A stretch of DNA of 64,000 nucleotides from a candidate division NC10 bacterium CSP1-5 (GTDB lineage: Bacteria; Methylomirabilota; Methylomirabilia; Methylomirabilales; CSP1-5): positions 37,117-101,116 of the forward strand of contig LDXR01000012.1 of the NCBI GenBank assembly GCA_001443495.1, read 5' to 3'. Position numbers and translations under genes: made by a program. Positions 1 through 8,920 of this stretch are shown here, in pieces. The number at the start of each line of letters is the position of its first letter. The stretch's first letter is position 1. The notes beneath the pieces are model-generated. The model did not search any database, had not been told where the DNA came from, and saw nothing but the letters and a program-made list of their open reading frames with translations.

Positions 1-2
1 TC

Positions 3-521
3 GGTCCTGTTGTGGGACGGCTTTTGGCACAACTCGCCCGGCTCGTCGGGGCAGAGCGCGTCCTGGAGATGGGGGCGGGCTTTGGCTACTCGGCCTACTG
101 GATTGCGCGGGCGCTTCCGCCCGACGGCCGCCACCTCGCCCTTGAGCGCTCTGCCGAGAATGCCCGGTTGGCGAGGGAGTGGCTCGTACGGGCGCGCCTT
201 GACCACAAGGTGGAGTTTATCGTGGGCGATGCCTTGCAGGTGGTCCATGGGGTGCCAGGACCCTTCGACCTGATCTTCGTGGATGTGGACAAGGAACAAT
301 ACCCGAGATCCCTTCCGCTGACCCTTCCCCGCTTGAGGCAGGGAGGGCTGCTCATCACCGACAACATCCTCTGGGGAGGACGGGTCGTGGCTCCGCATCC
401 TCCCGAGGCCAGCACCCGGGGCATTCAGGAGTACACCCGGCTTCTCTACGAAACTCCCGGCCTGTATACCACCATTCTGCCGGTCCGGGACGGCCTCGCG
501 GTCAGCCTCAAACTCCACTAG
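3..521 (+). CDS. SAM-dependent O-methyltransferase, 5'-truncated by window edge
   Basis: About 172 residues are visible. The frame is open to the window edge, so the N-terminus is missing. The family (class I, catechol/caffeoyl-CoA O-methyltransferase type) transfers methyl from S-adenosylmethionine to a hydroxyl group. The SAM-binding motif I appears as VLEMGAGFGYSAYW, the acidic motif as DLIFVDVDKEQYP, and the metal-site D-N of this family as LLITDNILWGGRV. The motif order and the C-terminal DGLAVSLK ending fit the family well. A GTG at 12 could be read as a start, but the upstream GPVVG matches the usual family lead-in and argues for an upstream start. The substrate cannot be inferred. Confidence 0.88.
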   Translation, partial: GPVVGRLLAQLARLVGAERVLEMGAGFGYSAYWIARALPPDGRHLALERSAENARLAREWLVRARLDHKVEFIVGDALQVVHGVPGPFDLIFVDVDKEQYPRSLPLTLPRLRQGGLLITDNILWGGRVVAPHPPEASTRGIQEYTRLLYETPGLYTTILPVRDGLAVSLKLH

Positions 522-523
522 TG

Positions 524-620
524 CCGATGGCCGACGACCGATGACCGGGGGGTCTACTTGACCTTCGACGTTGGGCTTCGGATGTTAAATCCGTGAACCG
601 TGAACTGCGAACCATGAACC
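524..620. repeat. Two 7-bp-period degenerate tandem repeats
   Basis: CCGATGG, CCGACGA and CCGATGA run head to tail at 524-544. GTGAACC, GTGAACT, GCGAACC and ATGAACC follow at 593-620. The second set belongs to the same GAACC(A/G)T family found at 21.3 kb and 40.0 kb. It lies immediately before the start of the LON-domain gene, and a longer reading from 593 would only translate the repeat. Confidence 0.7.
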
Positions 621-625
621 GTCTC

Positions 626-1273
626 ATGGAGATCCCGATCTTTCCGTTGCCGAACGTCGTCTTCTTCCCTCACACCCTCTTACCGCTGCATATTTTTGAG
701 CCGCGGTACCGACAGATGCTCGCCGACTGTCTCACCGGCGAGCGGCGGTTGGCCGTGGTCCTCCTACGGCCAGGGTGGGAGGCGGAGTACTACGGCCGCC
801 CGGCAGTGTATGCTGTGGCGGGGGCCGGAGAGATCGTGGCGTCGGAGAGGCTCCCCGACGGGCGCTCCAATATCCTGCTCAAGGGGCTTGGACGGATTAT
901 GATCGAGGGTGAGGTGGCTTCACCCAAGCCGTATCGCATCGCGCGGGCCTCCTGGCTTGACGATGTGCATCCAGCCGGAGGAGAGGGAGATCTTGCGCCC
1001 CAGCTCCATCGCTTGCGCCAGATCTGTGGGCGGCTCTTGTCCGCATTGGCCCACCCGGTTCCCAGATTGTTCGAGGTCATGACCCAGCAGGATCGCCCCG
1101 GCGTCTTTGTGGATCGCGTGAGCAGCCTGCTGGTCGAAGAGACTGATCACCGGCAGCGCCTGCTCGAGCTCACCGACGTCCCACAGCGGATGGCGGAAGC
1201 GATCGAGGTCGTCGAGGCGCTCCTGCTTAAGACGCAACGCGCGAGCCCCCAGGGTCGCGCCCGCTGGAACTGA
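626..1273 (+). CDS. LON substrate-binding domain protein (ATP-independent Lon N-domain family)
   Basis: A protein of 215 residues starting MEIPIFPLPNVVFFPHTLLP, the signature of the Lon N-terminal (LAN/PUA-like) domain, followed by LHIFEPRYR. The C-terminal half is helical (LLELTDVPQRMAEAIEVVEALL). There is no AAA+ ATPase and no Ser-Lys protease domain, so this is a stand-alone LON-domain protein of the kind often annotated as peptidase S16; it is not a protease. The role is probably substrate or peptide binding in protein quality control (inference). ATG 626 is preferred to GTG 593 because the upstream codons are a translated heptamer repeat. Confidence 0.85.
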   Translation: MEIPIFPLPNVVFFPHTLLPLHIFEPRYRQMLADCLTGERRLAVVLLRPGWEAEYYGRPAVYAVAGAGEIVASERLPDGRSNILLKGLGRIMIEGEVASPKPYRIARASWLDDVHPAGGEGDLAPQLHRLRQICGRLLSALAHPVPRLFEVMTQQDRPGVFVDRVSSLLVEETDHRQRLLELTDVPQRMAEAIEVVEALLLKTQRASPQGRARWN

Positions 1274-1307
1274 ATCGCTTTGGCGCACTGGCACCGGTGG
1301 AGTGGTG

Positions 1308-2051
1308 ATGGAGAAGGGGTCGCTGCAGCTGACGACGAGAGGCTATCAAGGACAGACCGTGCCCTACGAGGTGCCCTTCATCGCGTTTCCGACAACGTCC
1401 GGCAGGTTCATTGCCCAGGCGCCCGGAACGTCGGAGGTGAAGGAGGGTGCCGAGAATCGCTACGTGCGCCTCGGTGAGTTCCTGCAGGCCCGCGGCTTCG
1501 CCACACTGGTGAGCTTCAACCCACCCCGACCAGACGCCCAGTTCAAGTACCCAAATGAGCCCTACTCTTACCGGGATGCGAGCTGGAACCGCATCTATGT
1601 CGACAGCCTGGCCTACGTGGTGGAACACTGTCTGAAGAATGCGGCGCAGCTCTGCGGCGCCACGGAGCCTGAGGTATACCTGGCCGGATTCTCCTCCGGG
1701 GGTTCCGTGGCAGTGGCAGTGGCACCGTTCTTCCCGGCGATCACAAAGATCCTTCTGGTCTCGGCCTATGACAGCGTGGACCGCTTCTTCTTGGCCGGCC
1801 TGCGGCGCTACACAGGGGAGGTGTACGTTGCCTACGGTGAGGAGGACTTCCCGGCGGCCGTCCTTGCTACGATGATGCCGAGCCTTGCCAGGCGCGCCGG
1901 TGCCGTCCACGCACGGAGCGTGCCGAACTGCGACCACCACTTCGCCGGAGAAGTGAACGGCAGGGTTCTCAGCAAGGCGTACCTTTGGGCTTTTGCCGGG
2001 GACGACACCTTCCCTTCACCGGACGGCGGCATCCCCCTGTACCCCCATTAG
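1308..2051 (+). CDS. Alpha/beta-hydrolase-fold protein
   Basis: A protein of 247 residues. The nucleophile elbow G-F-S-S-G-G at about residue 128 follows a beta strand (EVYLAGFSSGG). A candidate acid lies in YVAYGEEDFP and the candidate His in NCDHHFAGEV near the C-terminus, in the expected Ser-Asp/Glu-His order. No signal peptide is seen. GGTGGAG lies five bases upstream of ATG 1308, which is why that start was chosen over GTG 1302. The substrate is unknown; an esterase or dienelactone-hydrolase-like activity is possible, but nothing in the sequence decides it. Confidence 0.65.
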   Translation: MEKGSLQLTTRGYQGQTVPYEVPFIAFPTTSGRFIAQAPGTSEVKEGAENRYVRLGEFLQARGFATLVSFNPPRPDAQFKYPNEPYSYRDASWNRIYVDSLAYVVEHCLKNAAQLCGATEPEVYLAGFSSGGSVAVAVAPFFPAITKILLVSAYDSVDRFFLAGLRRYTGEVYVAYGEEDFPAAVLATMMPSLARRAGAVHARSVPNCDHHFAGEVNGRVLSKAYLWAFAGDDTFPSPDGGIPLYPH

Positions 2052-2176
2052 TTTGTCCTTTCACAAAGCGATTTTGCCTCTCAAGCAGGAGCCGCTCCGG
2101 TGTATGATAACCGAGGGCGCAGAGCCCCGAAAGCATCCCCGGGAGAAGGCGATCGGTTGCACAGGAGGAGCAGGCG

Positions 2177-2608
2177 ATGACACGAGCGAGCGACTACGGC
2201 ATCACGGTCCTGCGGGTCACGTTAGGGGTGATCTTTTTGATGCACGGCTATCTGGGGTTCTTTGTGTTCACCCCTGGCGGCATGACTGCCTTCAACGCCT
2301 CGAAGGGGATTCCGCTGCCGGCGATCACGGCCTGGTTCGTGATCTTCGGCCATTTCCTCGGTGGGGCATCGCTCGTCTTCGGCTTGCTGACGCGCCTTGG
2401 CGCCCTGGTTCACGTCGTGATCATGGGGGGTGCGGTCTTCTTCGTGCACCTCGCACAGGGCTTTTTCATGCACGGCATCATCGTGGACGCGGCGACCGGC
2501 AAGGCGATTGTGGGTGGATACGAGTACGCTTTGAGCCTCCTGATGGGCTCGATCGCCATTCTCATCAGCGGCAGCGGCCCACTCGGGCTGGATTACTGGA
2601 GGCGCTGA
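2177..2608 (+). CDS. DoxX family integral membrane protein
   Basis: A protein of 143 residues with four hydrophobic segments. The N-terminal ITVLRVTLGVIFLMHGYLGF is the DoxX opening, and the second helix runs into the LGGASLVFGLLTRLGALV turn typical of the family. DoxX proteins are small four-helix membrane proteins linked to redox chemistry and envelope stress; their substrate is mostly unknown. AGGAGGAG lies just upstream of the ATG. The gene ends 19 bp before the antiporter gene on the same strand, suggesting cotranscription. Confidence 0.88.
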   Translation: MTRASDYGITVLRVTLGVIFLMHGYLGFFVFTPGGMTAFNASKGIPLPAITAWFVIFGHFLGGASLVFGLLTRLGALVHVVIMGGAVFFVHLAQGFFMHGIIVDAATGKAIVGGYEYALSLLMGSIAILISGSGPLGLDYWRR

Positions 2609-2627
2609 CCGGACCTGCCCCGCTCCG

Positions 2628-3884
2628 GTGTCTCGGAGGAAGCCTGTCATCGGAACCGACCTGTCGCTCTATGCCGTGCTGCCGTTCGTGGCGATGCTCC
2701 TCGCCGTCGCCGTCTGCCCCCTTTGGGTTCCTCACTGGTGGGCGTCGAACCAAAACAAGCTCGTCGTTTCCTGCGCGCTCGGTTTCCCGATCCTCATCCT
2801 GTATCTGTTCCGCCGCCCCGTGTCCGTCGTGAGGACGGGCGAGGATTATCTCTCGTTCATTATCCTCCTCGGCGGGCTCTACGCGATCGCGGGGGGTATC
2901 CGGCTGAGGGGAGATCTGGAGGCGACGCCGCTCACCAACACGGCCTTCCTGGCCCTGGGCGCGGTCCTCGCCTCGTTCGTCGGGACCACCGGGGCCTCGA
3001 TGCTCCTGATCCGCCCCCTGCTCCAGACCAACAGCGAGCGCACCCGGGTCAAGCATACGGTCATCTTCTTCATCTTTCTCGTCTCGAACATCGGCGGCCT
3101 GCTGACCCCGCTCGGCGATCCGCCGCTGTTCCTCGGGTACCTCCAGGGTGTCCCCTTCGCGTGGACCTTCCGGCTGTGGCTCCCGTGGATCTGCACGAAC
3201 TCGGTCCTGCTCCTGACGTACTTCGTGTGGGACTCGATCCAGCACACCCGCGAGCCCCTCGCAGCGCTGCGGCGGGACAGGAGACGTATCGAACCTCTGC
3301 GGGTCCAGGGCGGGGTGAACGGGCTCTGGCTGGGGGGCGTCGTCTTGGCGGTGGCGTTTGTCCGCGAGCCGTGGCGCGAGGCGGTGATCGTGGCGCTGGT
3401 CGTGCTCTCCTTGTGGAGCACCCCCCGCGGTCTCCGGCGCGCCAATGGCTTCACCCCCCATCCGATCATAGAGGTGGCGGCGATCTTCTTCGGGATATTC
3501 CTCACCATGATTCCGGCCTTGGAACTCTTGCGGGCGCGCGGCGGCGAGCTCGGCGTGCGCGAGCCCTGGCAGTTCTTCTGGGCCACGGGCGGCCTTTCAT
3601 CCTTTCTGGACAATGCGCCGACGTACCTGACCGTCCTCGCGCTCGCGCAGGGGCTCGGCCTGGCTGACGAGGTTGTGGGTGTCTCCCATGCCGTGCTCAC
3701 CGGGATCAGCCTCGGGGCAGTGTTCATGGGGGCCAACACGTACATCGGCAATGCCCCCAACTTCATGGTGAAGGCGATCGCCGAGGAGGCAGGCGTAAGG
3801 ATGCCGAGCTTCTTCGGTTACATGGCGTATAGCGGTGGCATCCTGCTCCCGCTCTTCGTCGCGATGACATTCCTGTTCTTTTAG
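2628..3884 (+). CDS. CitMHS/NhaD-like sodium:proton antiporter or anion permease
   Basis: A protein of 418 residues with 10 to 12 hydrophobic helices. The internal G-D-P-P motif in LLTPLGDPPLFLGYLQGVPF and the later GANTYIGNAPNFMVKAIAEE are paired re-entrant signatures of the ion transporter superfamily; the NAPNFM segment is typical of NhaD/CitMHS-type sodium:proton antiporters. Expected role: ion exchange across the inner membrane for pH or sodium homeostasis, or dicarboxylate-type transport. The start is uncertain: GTG 2628 gives a short basic N-terminus, and GGAGGA lies downstream of it. Confidence 0.8.
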   Translation: MSRRKPVIGTDLSLYAVLPFVAMLLAVAVCPLWVPHWWASNQNKLVVSCALGFPILILYLFRRPVSVVRTGEDYLSFIILLGGLYAIAGGIRLRGDLEATPLTNTAFLALGAVLASFVGTTGASMLLIRPLLQTNSERTRVKHTVIFFIFLVSNIGGLLTPLGDPPLFLGYLQGVPFAWTFRLWLPWICTNSVLLLTYFVWDSIQHTREPLAALRRDRRRIEPLRVQGGVNGLWLGGVVLAVAFVREPWREAVIVALVVLSLWSTPRGLRRANGFTPHPIIEVAAIFFGIFLTMIPALELLRARGGELGVREPWQFFWATGGLSSFLDNAPTYLTVLALAQGLGLADEVVGVSHAVLTGISLGAVFMGANTYIGNAPNFMVKAIAEEAGVRMPSFFGYMAYSGGILLPLFVAMTFLFF

Positions 3885-3958
3885 CCCCCATTCTTAGCCT
3901 TCACAATCAAGTACTTAACGTCATGCGGCAATGTTTCATACCGCGCTGCAAAAAAAGG

Positions 3959-3987
3959 TTGACAGGAATAATGCAGCGCGTTACACT
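3959..3987 (+). promoter_or_regulatory. Sigma70-type promoter of the phasin gene
   Basis: TTGACA at 3959-3964 and TACACT at 3982-3987 are separated by exactly 17 bp. The phasin ATG lies 78 bp downstream of the -10 box. A perfect -35 box with optimal spacing suggests strong expression. Confidence 0.7.
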
Positions 3988-4065
3988 CTCCCACAAGAGC
4001 GTGCGCTCATCGTGGGGCAGCAGATAGGGGAGCCAAAGGAAACGGAACAAAGACGGGGGGGCGCG

Positions 4066-4530
4066 ATGGTCCAGGAGAATGTGGGAGAGGCGAGCAGGGC
4101 GGCGCAGACGTGCAGCGAGACGCTCGAGAAGGCCCGCGAAGTGTTGGGCCTGACCAGTGACGTCAGCCGGGACATCGCGGGCCGAACCGCCGAGCTGAGC
4201 GCCGCCATCGTCCAGGAGGGGGCGCAGTACCTGAACGAGGTCGGGTCGGCCCTTCGCGAAGCCTCCGAGGGGGCCCGGGAGCTGTGGACCCGCGAGTGGA
4301 ATCTGGCGCAGGAGTTTTCACGGGATCCGATGGGCTTTCCGCAAAGGGCCGTCGCCCTCTCGTGGGAGGGGGGAGAAAAGATCACCCGCCTTGGGGATGC
4401 CCAGCGCGAGGCGATCTCCCGGTTTACCGGGAATGTGCACAATCTCGTGGACCGGGCCAACAGGGAGACCCAGGAGACCGTCACGAAGTATGCAGGGAAG
4501 ATCCTCGCCCTCTATGGGCTGAAGAACTGA
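4066..4530 (+). CDS. Phasin-family protein (PHA granule-associated)
   Basis: A protein of 154 residues, almost wholly helical and amphipathic, with no cysteine after the first fifth. It contains the phasin-like segments SAAIVQEGAQYLNEVGSALREA and GEKITRLGDAQREAISRFTGNV. Phasins coat polyhydroxyalkanoate granules. ATG 4066 was chosen because the promoter lies at 3959-3987 and a purine-rich GGGGGG precedes it; a longer reading from 3931 would start upstream of the promoter. A MaoC hydratase follows with its own promoter, consistent with PHA metabolism, but no PHA synthase is present in the window. Confidence 0.72.
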   Translation: MVQENVGEASRAAQTCSETLEKAREVLGLTSDVSRDIAGRTAELSAAIVQEGAQYLNEVGSALREASEGARELWTREWNLAQEFSRDPMGFPQRAVALSWEGGEKITRLGDAQREAISRFTGNVHNLVDRANRETQETVTKYAGKILALYGLKN

Positions 4531-4581
4531 GGTACAGGCGCGGTTTTTGCGACGAGGCGTTTTGGTTTTGGCGCAAGAATG

Positions 4582-4610
4582 TTGACAAATTGGTGGAAAA
4601 AGAATAGAGT
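4582..4610 (+). promoter_or_regulatory. Sigma70-type promoter of the MaoC gene
   Basis: TTGACA at 4582-4587 and TAGAGT at 4605-4610 with a 17-bp spacer, 71 bp upstream of the MaoC GTG. It lies between phasin and MaoC, so the two genes can be expressed independently. Confidence 0.68.
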
Positions 4611-4680
4611 TTCCGGCCGTAGCTTTCATCTCGCGTCGTCCCGTTGGGGGTTAAACTCAACACTTGATGGAGGGACACCG

Positions 4681-5127
4681 GTGGCTCACGACTCCCTGAC
4701 AACGCCAACGCAAGTCGTCCCGCTTGGTATTGCCCTCGGCGATCGGACCGAGGTGACGAAGACCATCAACGATGCTGCGGTCAAGGCTTTTGCCAACCTA
4801 TGCGGCGATGATAACCCGCTTCACGTCGATGCGACCTTCGCCAAAAACACCCGCTTCAAGGGACGCATCGGCCAAGGGATGCTCACGGCCAGTCTCATCT
4901 CCACGACCCTCACCCGCCTTACCCGCGGTCTTTTCGTATATATCTCCCAGGACCTCCTTTTCACCGCCCCGGTACACCTCGGCGACACCATCACCGCCAC
5001 GGCTGAGGTGGTCGAGATTCTCGACCGGGGGAGGGTTCGTTTCCGGACCCTCTGCATCAACCAACGGGGAGAGACCGTTCTCGAGGGTTTCGCCGAGATG
5101 AAGCGGCTCAAGGAGATCCCGGTTTAG
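4681..5127 (+). CDS. MaoC-like (R)-specific enoyl-CoA hydratase
   Basis: A protein of 148 residues with the hot-dog fold. The catalytic segment GDDNPLHVDATFAKNTRFKG contains the Asp and His of the hydratase-2 active site (D-x4-H in D-N-P-L-H), followed by GRIGQGMLTASLIS. Length and motif match PhaJ-type enzymes that hydrate trans-enoyl-CoA to (R)-3-hydroxyacyl-CoA. The start is GTG 4681, with GGAGGG six bases upstream; a longer reading from 4579 would translate the promoter itself. The phasin next door suggests supply of PHA monomers (inference). Confidence 0.85.
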   Translation: MAHDSLTTPTQVVPLGIALGDRTEVTKTINDAAVKAFANLCGDDNPLHVDATFAKNTRFKGRIGQGMLTASLISTTLTRLTRGLFVYISQDLLFTAPVHLGDTITATAEVVEILDRGRVRFRTLCINQRGETVLEGFAEMKRLKEIPV

Positions 5128-5201
5128 AACTGGCCGACCGTCTCTCCGTTCACCCAAGTCGCTTGCCGCCTTCGCAACCCACCACGCCCCCGCCTTCCCT
5201 C

Positions 5202-5230
5202 TTGACATGCTCGTGGATAGTCTATAGCCT
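5202..5230 (+). promoter_or_regulatory. Putative promoter of the peptide ABC importer operon
   Basis: TTGACA at 5202-5207 and TAGCCT at 5225-5230 with a 17-bp spacer, about 108 bp upstream of the substrate-binding-protein ATG. An alternative -10, TATAGC at 5223, has 15-bp spacing. Confidence 0.5.
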
Positions 5231-5337
5231 ACTTTTCCCCCGAAAAGGTCTTTTGGGATCGGCTTGAGGCGCGTCAGGCTCGGGCCTCCGCCTTTCCAGG
5301 GGAACCGCTGTGTGTATTTTTTTCAAGGAGGTGAGGC

Positions 5338-6957
5338 ATGACGATGAAGAGGTTTCCCCCCCGAGGGCGACCGCTCGCTTTGATGTCCGCAGGCATGATC
5401 GTGCTGGCCTGCATGATAATTCCGGCGGCCATGGCCGCGGAGCAGCCCAAGGCTGGCGGCACCCTGACCTTCGCCGTCGCCGCTGAACCCGCCTCGTATG
5501 ATCTGCACCGAGAGACGAGCTTTGCCTCGATCCATCCGGTGGCCCCCCACTACAGCCTTCTCGTGAAGTTCGATCAGTGGAAGTACCCGGAGATTGAAGG
5601 GGACGTGGCGGAGAGCTGGAACATCTCGAAGGATGGCCTCACGTACACATTCAAGATCCGGAAAGGGATCAAGTTTCACGATGGTAGCGTCCTCACTGCC
5701 AAGGACGTCAAGGCGACATACGACAAGATCATCTTTCCGCCGAAGGAGGTGGTCAGCGCTCGGGAGGCCTCCTATGAAATGGTGAAATCAGTGGAGGCGC
5801 CCGACGATCAGACGCTCGTGTTTCGCCTCAAGTGGGCGGCGGCTTCTCTTTTGGCGAATCTGGCTTCCCCCTGGAATCCGATCTACAAGGCGGATATCCT
5901 GGCGAAGGACCCCCACTGGTATGAGAAGAACATCATGGGGACGGGCCCATTCACGTTTGTCGAGCACGTGAAGGGATCCCACTGGGTCGGCAAGAAGAAC
6001 AAGGATTACTTCATGAAAGGCCGTCCCTATCTGGATGGTTTCCAGGCGATCTTTATCCGGGATACGTCGGCCCGCGTCGCGACCATTCGCGGGGGGCGGG
6101 CGCTGATCGAGTTCCGGGGATTTTCGCCGGCGGCGCGGGATGATCTGGTTCGCGCGCTCGGCCCGAAAATCAAAGTCCAGGAGAGCCCCTGGCTCTGCGT
6201 CCTGACCGTGGCCGTCAATACCCAGAAGAAGCCTTTTGACGACGCGCGGGTCCGGCGGGCGCTCAGCTTGGCCGTTGACCGCTGGGGAGGATCCCAACAC
6301 CTGTCGCAGATCTCCATCGTCAAGTCGGTCGGTGGGGTCATGCGACCCGGCTACGAGGCCTATGCGGCGACCGAAGCGGAGATCGTGAAGCTGCCCGGCT
6401 TTGGCAAGGATATTGAAGCGTCCCGCAAGGAAGCCCGGGGGCTGCTCAAAGAGGCGGGCTACCCCCAGGGTTTCGGCTTTACCTTCAAGAACCGCGATGT
6501 GAAAGAGCCCTACGAAATCGTCGGGGTGTGGATGATTGATCAGTGGCGCCAGATCGGACTGACCGCAAACCACGTGGTCCAGGAGACGGCGGCCTTCACG
6601 AAGGACCTGCGGGACGGGAATTACGAGACCGGCATGGACTTTGCCTGTGATTTCATGGACGAGCCGGATCTGCAGCTCTTCAAGTATGTCTCCAGCAGCA
6701 AGAACCCGAGCAACTATTCCAAATATGAAAATCCCAAGCTCGACGAGTTGTACGAAAAGCAGAGCCGAACCCGGGATGCCAAGGCCCGGCGCGCCCTCGT
6801 CCGCGAATTCGAAAAGATCGTGCTGAACGAGGCCTTCACCGTTCCTACACTCTGGTGGCACAAGATCAACCCGCACTGGGCGAAGGTCCGGGGCTGGAAT
6901 GCCCTCCCCAGCCACTACCTGAATCAGGATCTGGCGGACGTCTGGCTGGCGGAATAG
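5338..6957 (+). CDS. ABC transporter substrate-binding protein, family 5 (peptide/nickel type)
   Basis: A protein of 539 residues with a signal peptide (basic start, hydrophobic core, cleavage near AAMAAEQPK). The SBP_bac_5 hallmarks are present: the GGTLTFAVAAEPASYD N-terminus, DGLTYTFKIRKGIKFHDG, and later FDDARVRRALSLAVDR. Length matches the oligopeptide-binding DppA/OppA class. No lipobox cysteine is seen, so it is a soluble periplasmic protein. AAGGAGGTGAGG precedes the ATG. Two permeases follow, giving an SBP-DppB-DppC order, but no ATPase genes follow. Confidence 0.92.
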   Translation: MTMKRFPPRGRPLALMSAGMIVLACMIIPAAMAAEQPKAGGTLTFAVAAEPASYDLHRETSFASIHPVAPHYSLLVKFDQWKYPEIEGDVAESWNISKDGLTYTFKIRKGIKFHDGSVLTAKDVKATYDKIIFPPKEVVSAREASYEMVKSVEAPDDQTLVFRLKWAAASLLANLASPWNPIYKADILAKDPHWYEKNIMGTGPFTFVEHVKGSHWVGKKNKDYFMKGRPYLDGFQAIFIRDTSARVATIRGGRALIEFRGFSPAARDDLVRALGPKIKVQESPWLCVLTVAVNTQKKPFDDARVRRALSLAVDRWGGSQHLSQISIVKSVGGVMRPGYEAYAATEAEIVKLPGFGKDIEASRKEARGLLKEAGYPQGFGFTFKNRDVKEPYEIVGVWMIDQWRQIGLTANHVVQETAAFTKDLRDGNYETGMDFACDFMDEPDLQLFKYVSSSKNPSNYSKYENPKLDELYEKQSRTRDAKARRALVREFEKIVLNEAFTVPTLWWHKINPHWAKVRGWNALPSHYLNQDLADVWLAE

Positions 6958-7049
6958 GGAGTCGACCGAAGAGGCGACCGCGCCCGGAGTGATGTGCATA
7001 GAGGCCCGCCGCGTGTGCCAAGGCGGCGGGCCGCCTCTTTTCCGCGCCG

Positions 7050-8003
7050 ATGCAGCGATACATCGTCAAGCGATTCCTGTTGATGATCCCGACGCTCCTC
7101 GGGGTGGCCGTCCTCGTCTTCCTGCTCATGCGGGTCGTCCCCGGCGATATCGTGCAGCTCAAATTCACGCTCGAGGGGACCGGCGTCTCGGACGAGTTCC
7201 TGGCCAAGGAGCGGGCCCGCCTCGGCCTCGACAAGCCGGTTACCCAACAGTTTGTCGAGTGGATGTGGGGCATCGTCCGGTTGGACTTCGGGAAGTCCAT
7301 GTGGACGGACAATCCGGTCACCGCGGAGATTGCGCTGCGGCTGCATCTGAGCCTGCAGGTGGCCATCATGGCCACGATCGTGGCCACGCTCCTGTCCGTC
7401 CCGCTCGGGGTCCTGGCGGCCCTCAAGCAGGACACCTGGGTCGATTACGCCGTGCGCGTCTTCAGCATCGCCGGATTGGCCATGCCCTCCTTCTGGCTGG
7501 GGATCCTAATCATCCTGTGCCTGCTGATCTTCTTCCAGTGGCTGCCGCCGATGTTCTTCACTCCGATCTGGGTCGATCCCTGGGCGAATCTCTCGCAGCT
7601 CATCTGGCCGGCCCTCGCGGTCGGCTATCGCTACTCCGCCGTCGCTACCCGGATGACCCGCTCCTCGATGCTGGAGGTCCTGCGCGAGGATTACGTCCGG
7701 ACGGCGCGGGCAAAGGGACTGTGGGAACAGGTGGTCGTCGTCCGCCACGCGATGAAGAACGCGATGCTTCCTGTCATCACGGTGCTCGGCCTGGAATTCG
7801 CCTTTCTGATCGGGGGCCTGGTGGTGACCGAGCAGGTCTTCAACCTCAACGGGCTGGGGATGCTCTTCGTCGAGTCGATCGCGCGCCGGGACTACACAAT
7901 GACCCAAGCGTTGGTGCTCTTGACTGGGTTCACCTTTATCTTCGTCAACTTCCTCGTCGATCTCCTGTACGCGTGGTTCGATCCGCGCATCCGGTACGGG
8001 TAG
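7050..8003 (+). CDS. ABC transporter permease, DppB/OppB type
   Basis: A protein of 317 residues. The start MQRYIVKRFLLMIPTLLGVAVLVFLL is the classic DppB/OppB first helix, followed by the periplasmic RVVPGD segment. The EAA loop is seen as EDYVRTARAKGLWEQVVVVRHAMKNAMLP, with six membrane spans in total. It forms the inner-membrane channel with the following DppC-like subunit. It lies 92 bp downstream of the binding protein and 11 bp before the next gene. Confidence 0.92.
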   Translation: MQRYIVKRFLLMIPTLLGVAVLVFLLMRVVPGDIVQLKFTLEGTGVSDEFLAKERARLGLDKPVTQQFVEWMWGIVRLDFGKSMWTDNPVTAEIALRLHLSLQVAIMATIVATLLSVPLGVLAALKQDTWVDYAVRVFSIAGLAMPSFWLGILIILCLLIFFQWLPPMFFTPIWVDPWANLSQLIWPALAVGYRYSAVATRMTRSSMLEVLREDYVRTARAKGLWEQVVVVRHAMKNAMLPVITVLGLEFAFLIGGLVVTEQVFNLNGLGMLFVESIARRDYTMTQALVLLTGFTFIFVNFLVDLLYAWFDPRIRYG

Positions 8004-8014
8004 GAGGAGCCGGG

Positions 8015-8920
8015 ATGGGCGCGCCGCCGCAGGAAACTGTACTCCCCCGGGTCGGGACGGCACCCAGCCGGTTGCCGCGATGGCTGGCTGCGGTCATTTG
8101 GTTCGCGCGGAAGAAACCCCTGGGGACGGCCGGGGCCGTCATCGTGGTTCTGATGGCGGCCGGGGCCATCTTTGCCGACATACTGGCGCCGTACGAGCCC
8201 CTCGCGACCGATTACGCCCACATGCTCCGTCCGCCCAGCGCCGCCCACTGGCTCGGGACCGATACCTTCGGGCGCGATATCCTGAGCCGGATCATTTACG
8301 GGTCGCGGACCGCGCTGTTGGTGGGCTTCGGGGCGTCCATTCTCGGGGCGACCATCGGGGCGGCCATCGGCGTGGCGAGCGCGTATTTTGGGGGACGCGT
8401 CGATCTCATCGTGCAGCGGTTGATCGATATCGTGATGTCCTTTCCGATCATCGTGTTGGCGTTGGCCGTCGTGGCCATCCTCGGCTCGGGGATCGTGAAC
8501 CTCACCCTGGCCATCGCCATCCCCTTCATGCCCCGCATCGCCCGGGTCGTCCGGTCGAGCGCCCTGGCCATCCGCGAAACGCCATACATCGATGCGGCGC
8601 GGGCCATGGGCTTTGGGCACGGGCGGATCATCTTTCGCCACATGCTCCCCAATGTGGTGGCACCCTTCCTGATCATGATCACGGCTTTCGTGGGGCAGGC
8701 GATTCTTCTCGAAGCCTCTCTGAGCTTCCTGGGTCTCGGGGTCGTCGAGCCGACCCCGGCCTGGGGACTCATGCTGCGGGGCGCCGCCGTGGAGTTCGCC
8801 GAGAGGGCCCCCTGGATGGCCATCTTCCCCGGCCTGGCGATCAGCGCCGCCGTCTTTGGGTTCAATCTCTTCGGCGACTCCCTCCGGGATGCGCTCGACC
8901 CCAAGCTCCGCACCGGCTGA
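8015..8920 (+). CDS. ABC transporter permease, DppC/OppC type
   Basis: A protein of 301 residues. It carries the DppC N-terminal RKKPLGTAGAVIVVLMAAGAI helix, the HWLGTDTFGRDILSRIIYG motif diagnostic for OppC/DppC, and the EAA loop ETPYIDAARAMGFGHGRIIFRHMLPN. TAGGAGGAG lies just before ATG 8015, which fixes the start; the frame stays open far upstream, but that region overlaps dppB. The next gene is unrelated, so the ATPase partners must be encoded elsewhere. Confidence 0.92.
   Translation: MGAPPQETVLPRVGTAPSRLPRWLAAVIWFARKKPLGTAGAVIVVLMAAGAIFADILAPYEPLATDYAHMLRPPSAAHWLGTDTFGRDILSRIIYGSRTALLVGFGASILGATIGAAIGVASAYFGGRVDLIVQRLIDIVMSFPIIVLALAVVAILGSGIVNLTLAIAIPFMPRIARVVRSSALAIRETPYIDAARAMGFGHGRIIFRHMLPNVVAPFLIMITAFVGQAILLEASLSFLGLGVVEPTPAWGLMLRGAAVEFAERAPWMAIFPGLAISAAVFGFNLFGDSLRDALDPKLRTG

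Noticed and set aside
5788-6999. Minus-strand reading of 403 codons opposite the peptide-binding protein
   Set aside because: Shadow of a clear SBP_bac_5 gene.
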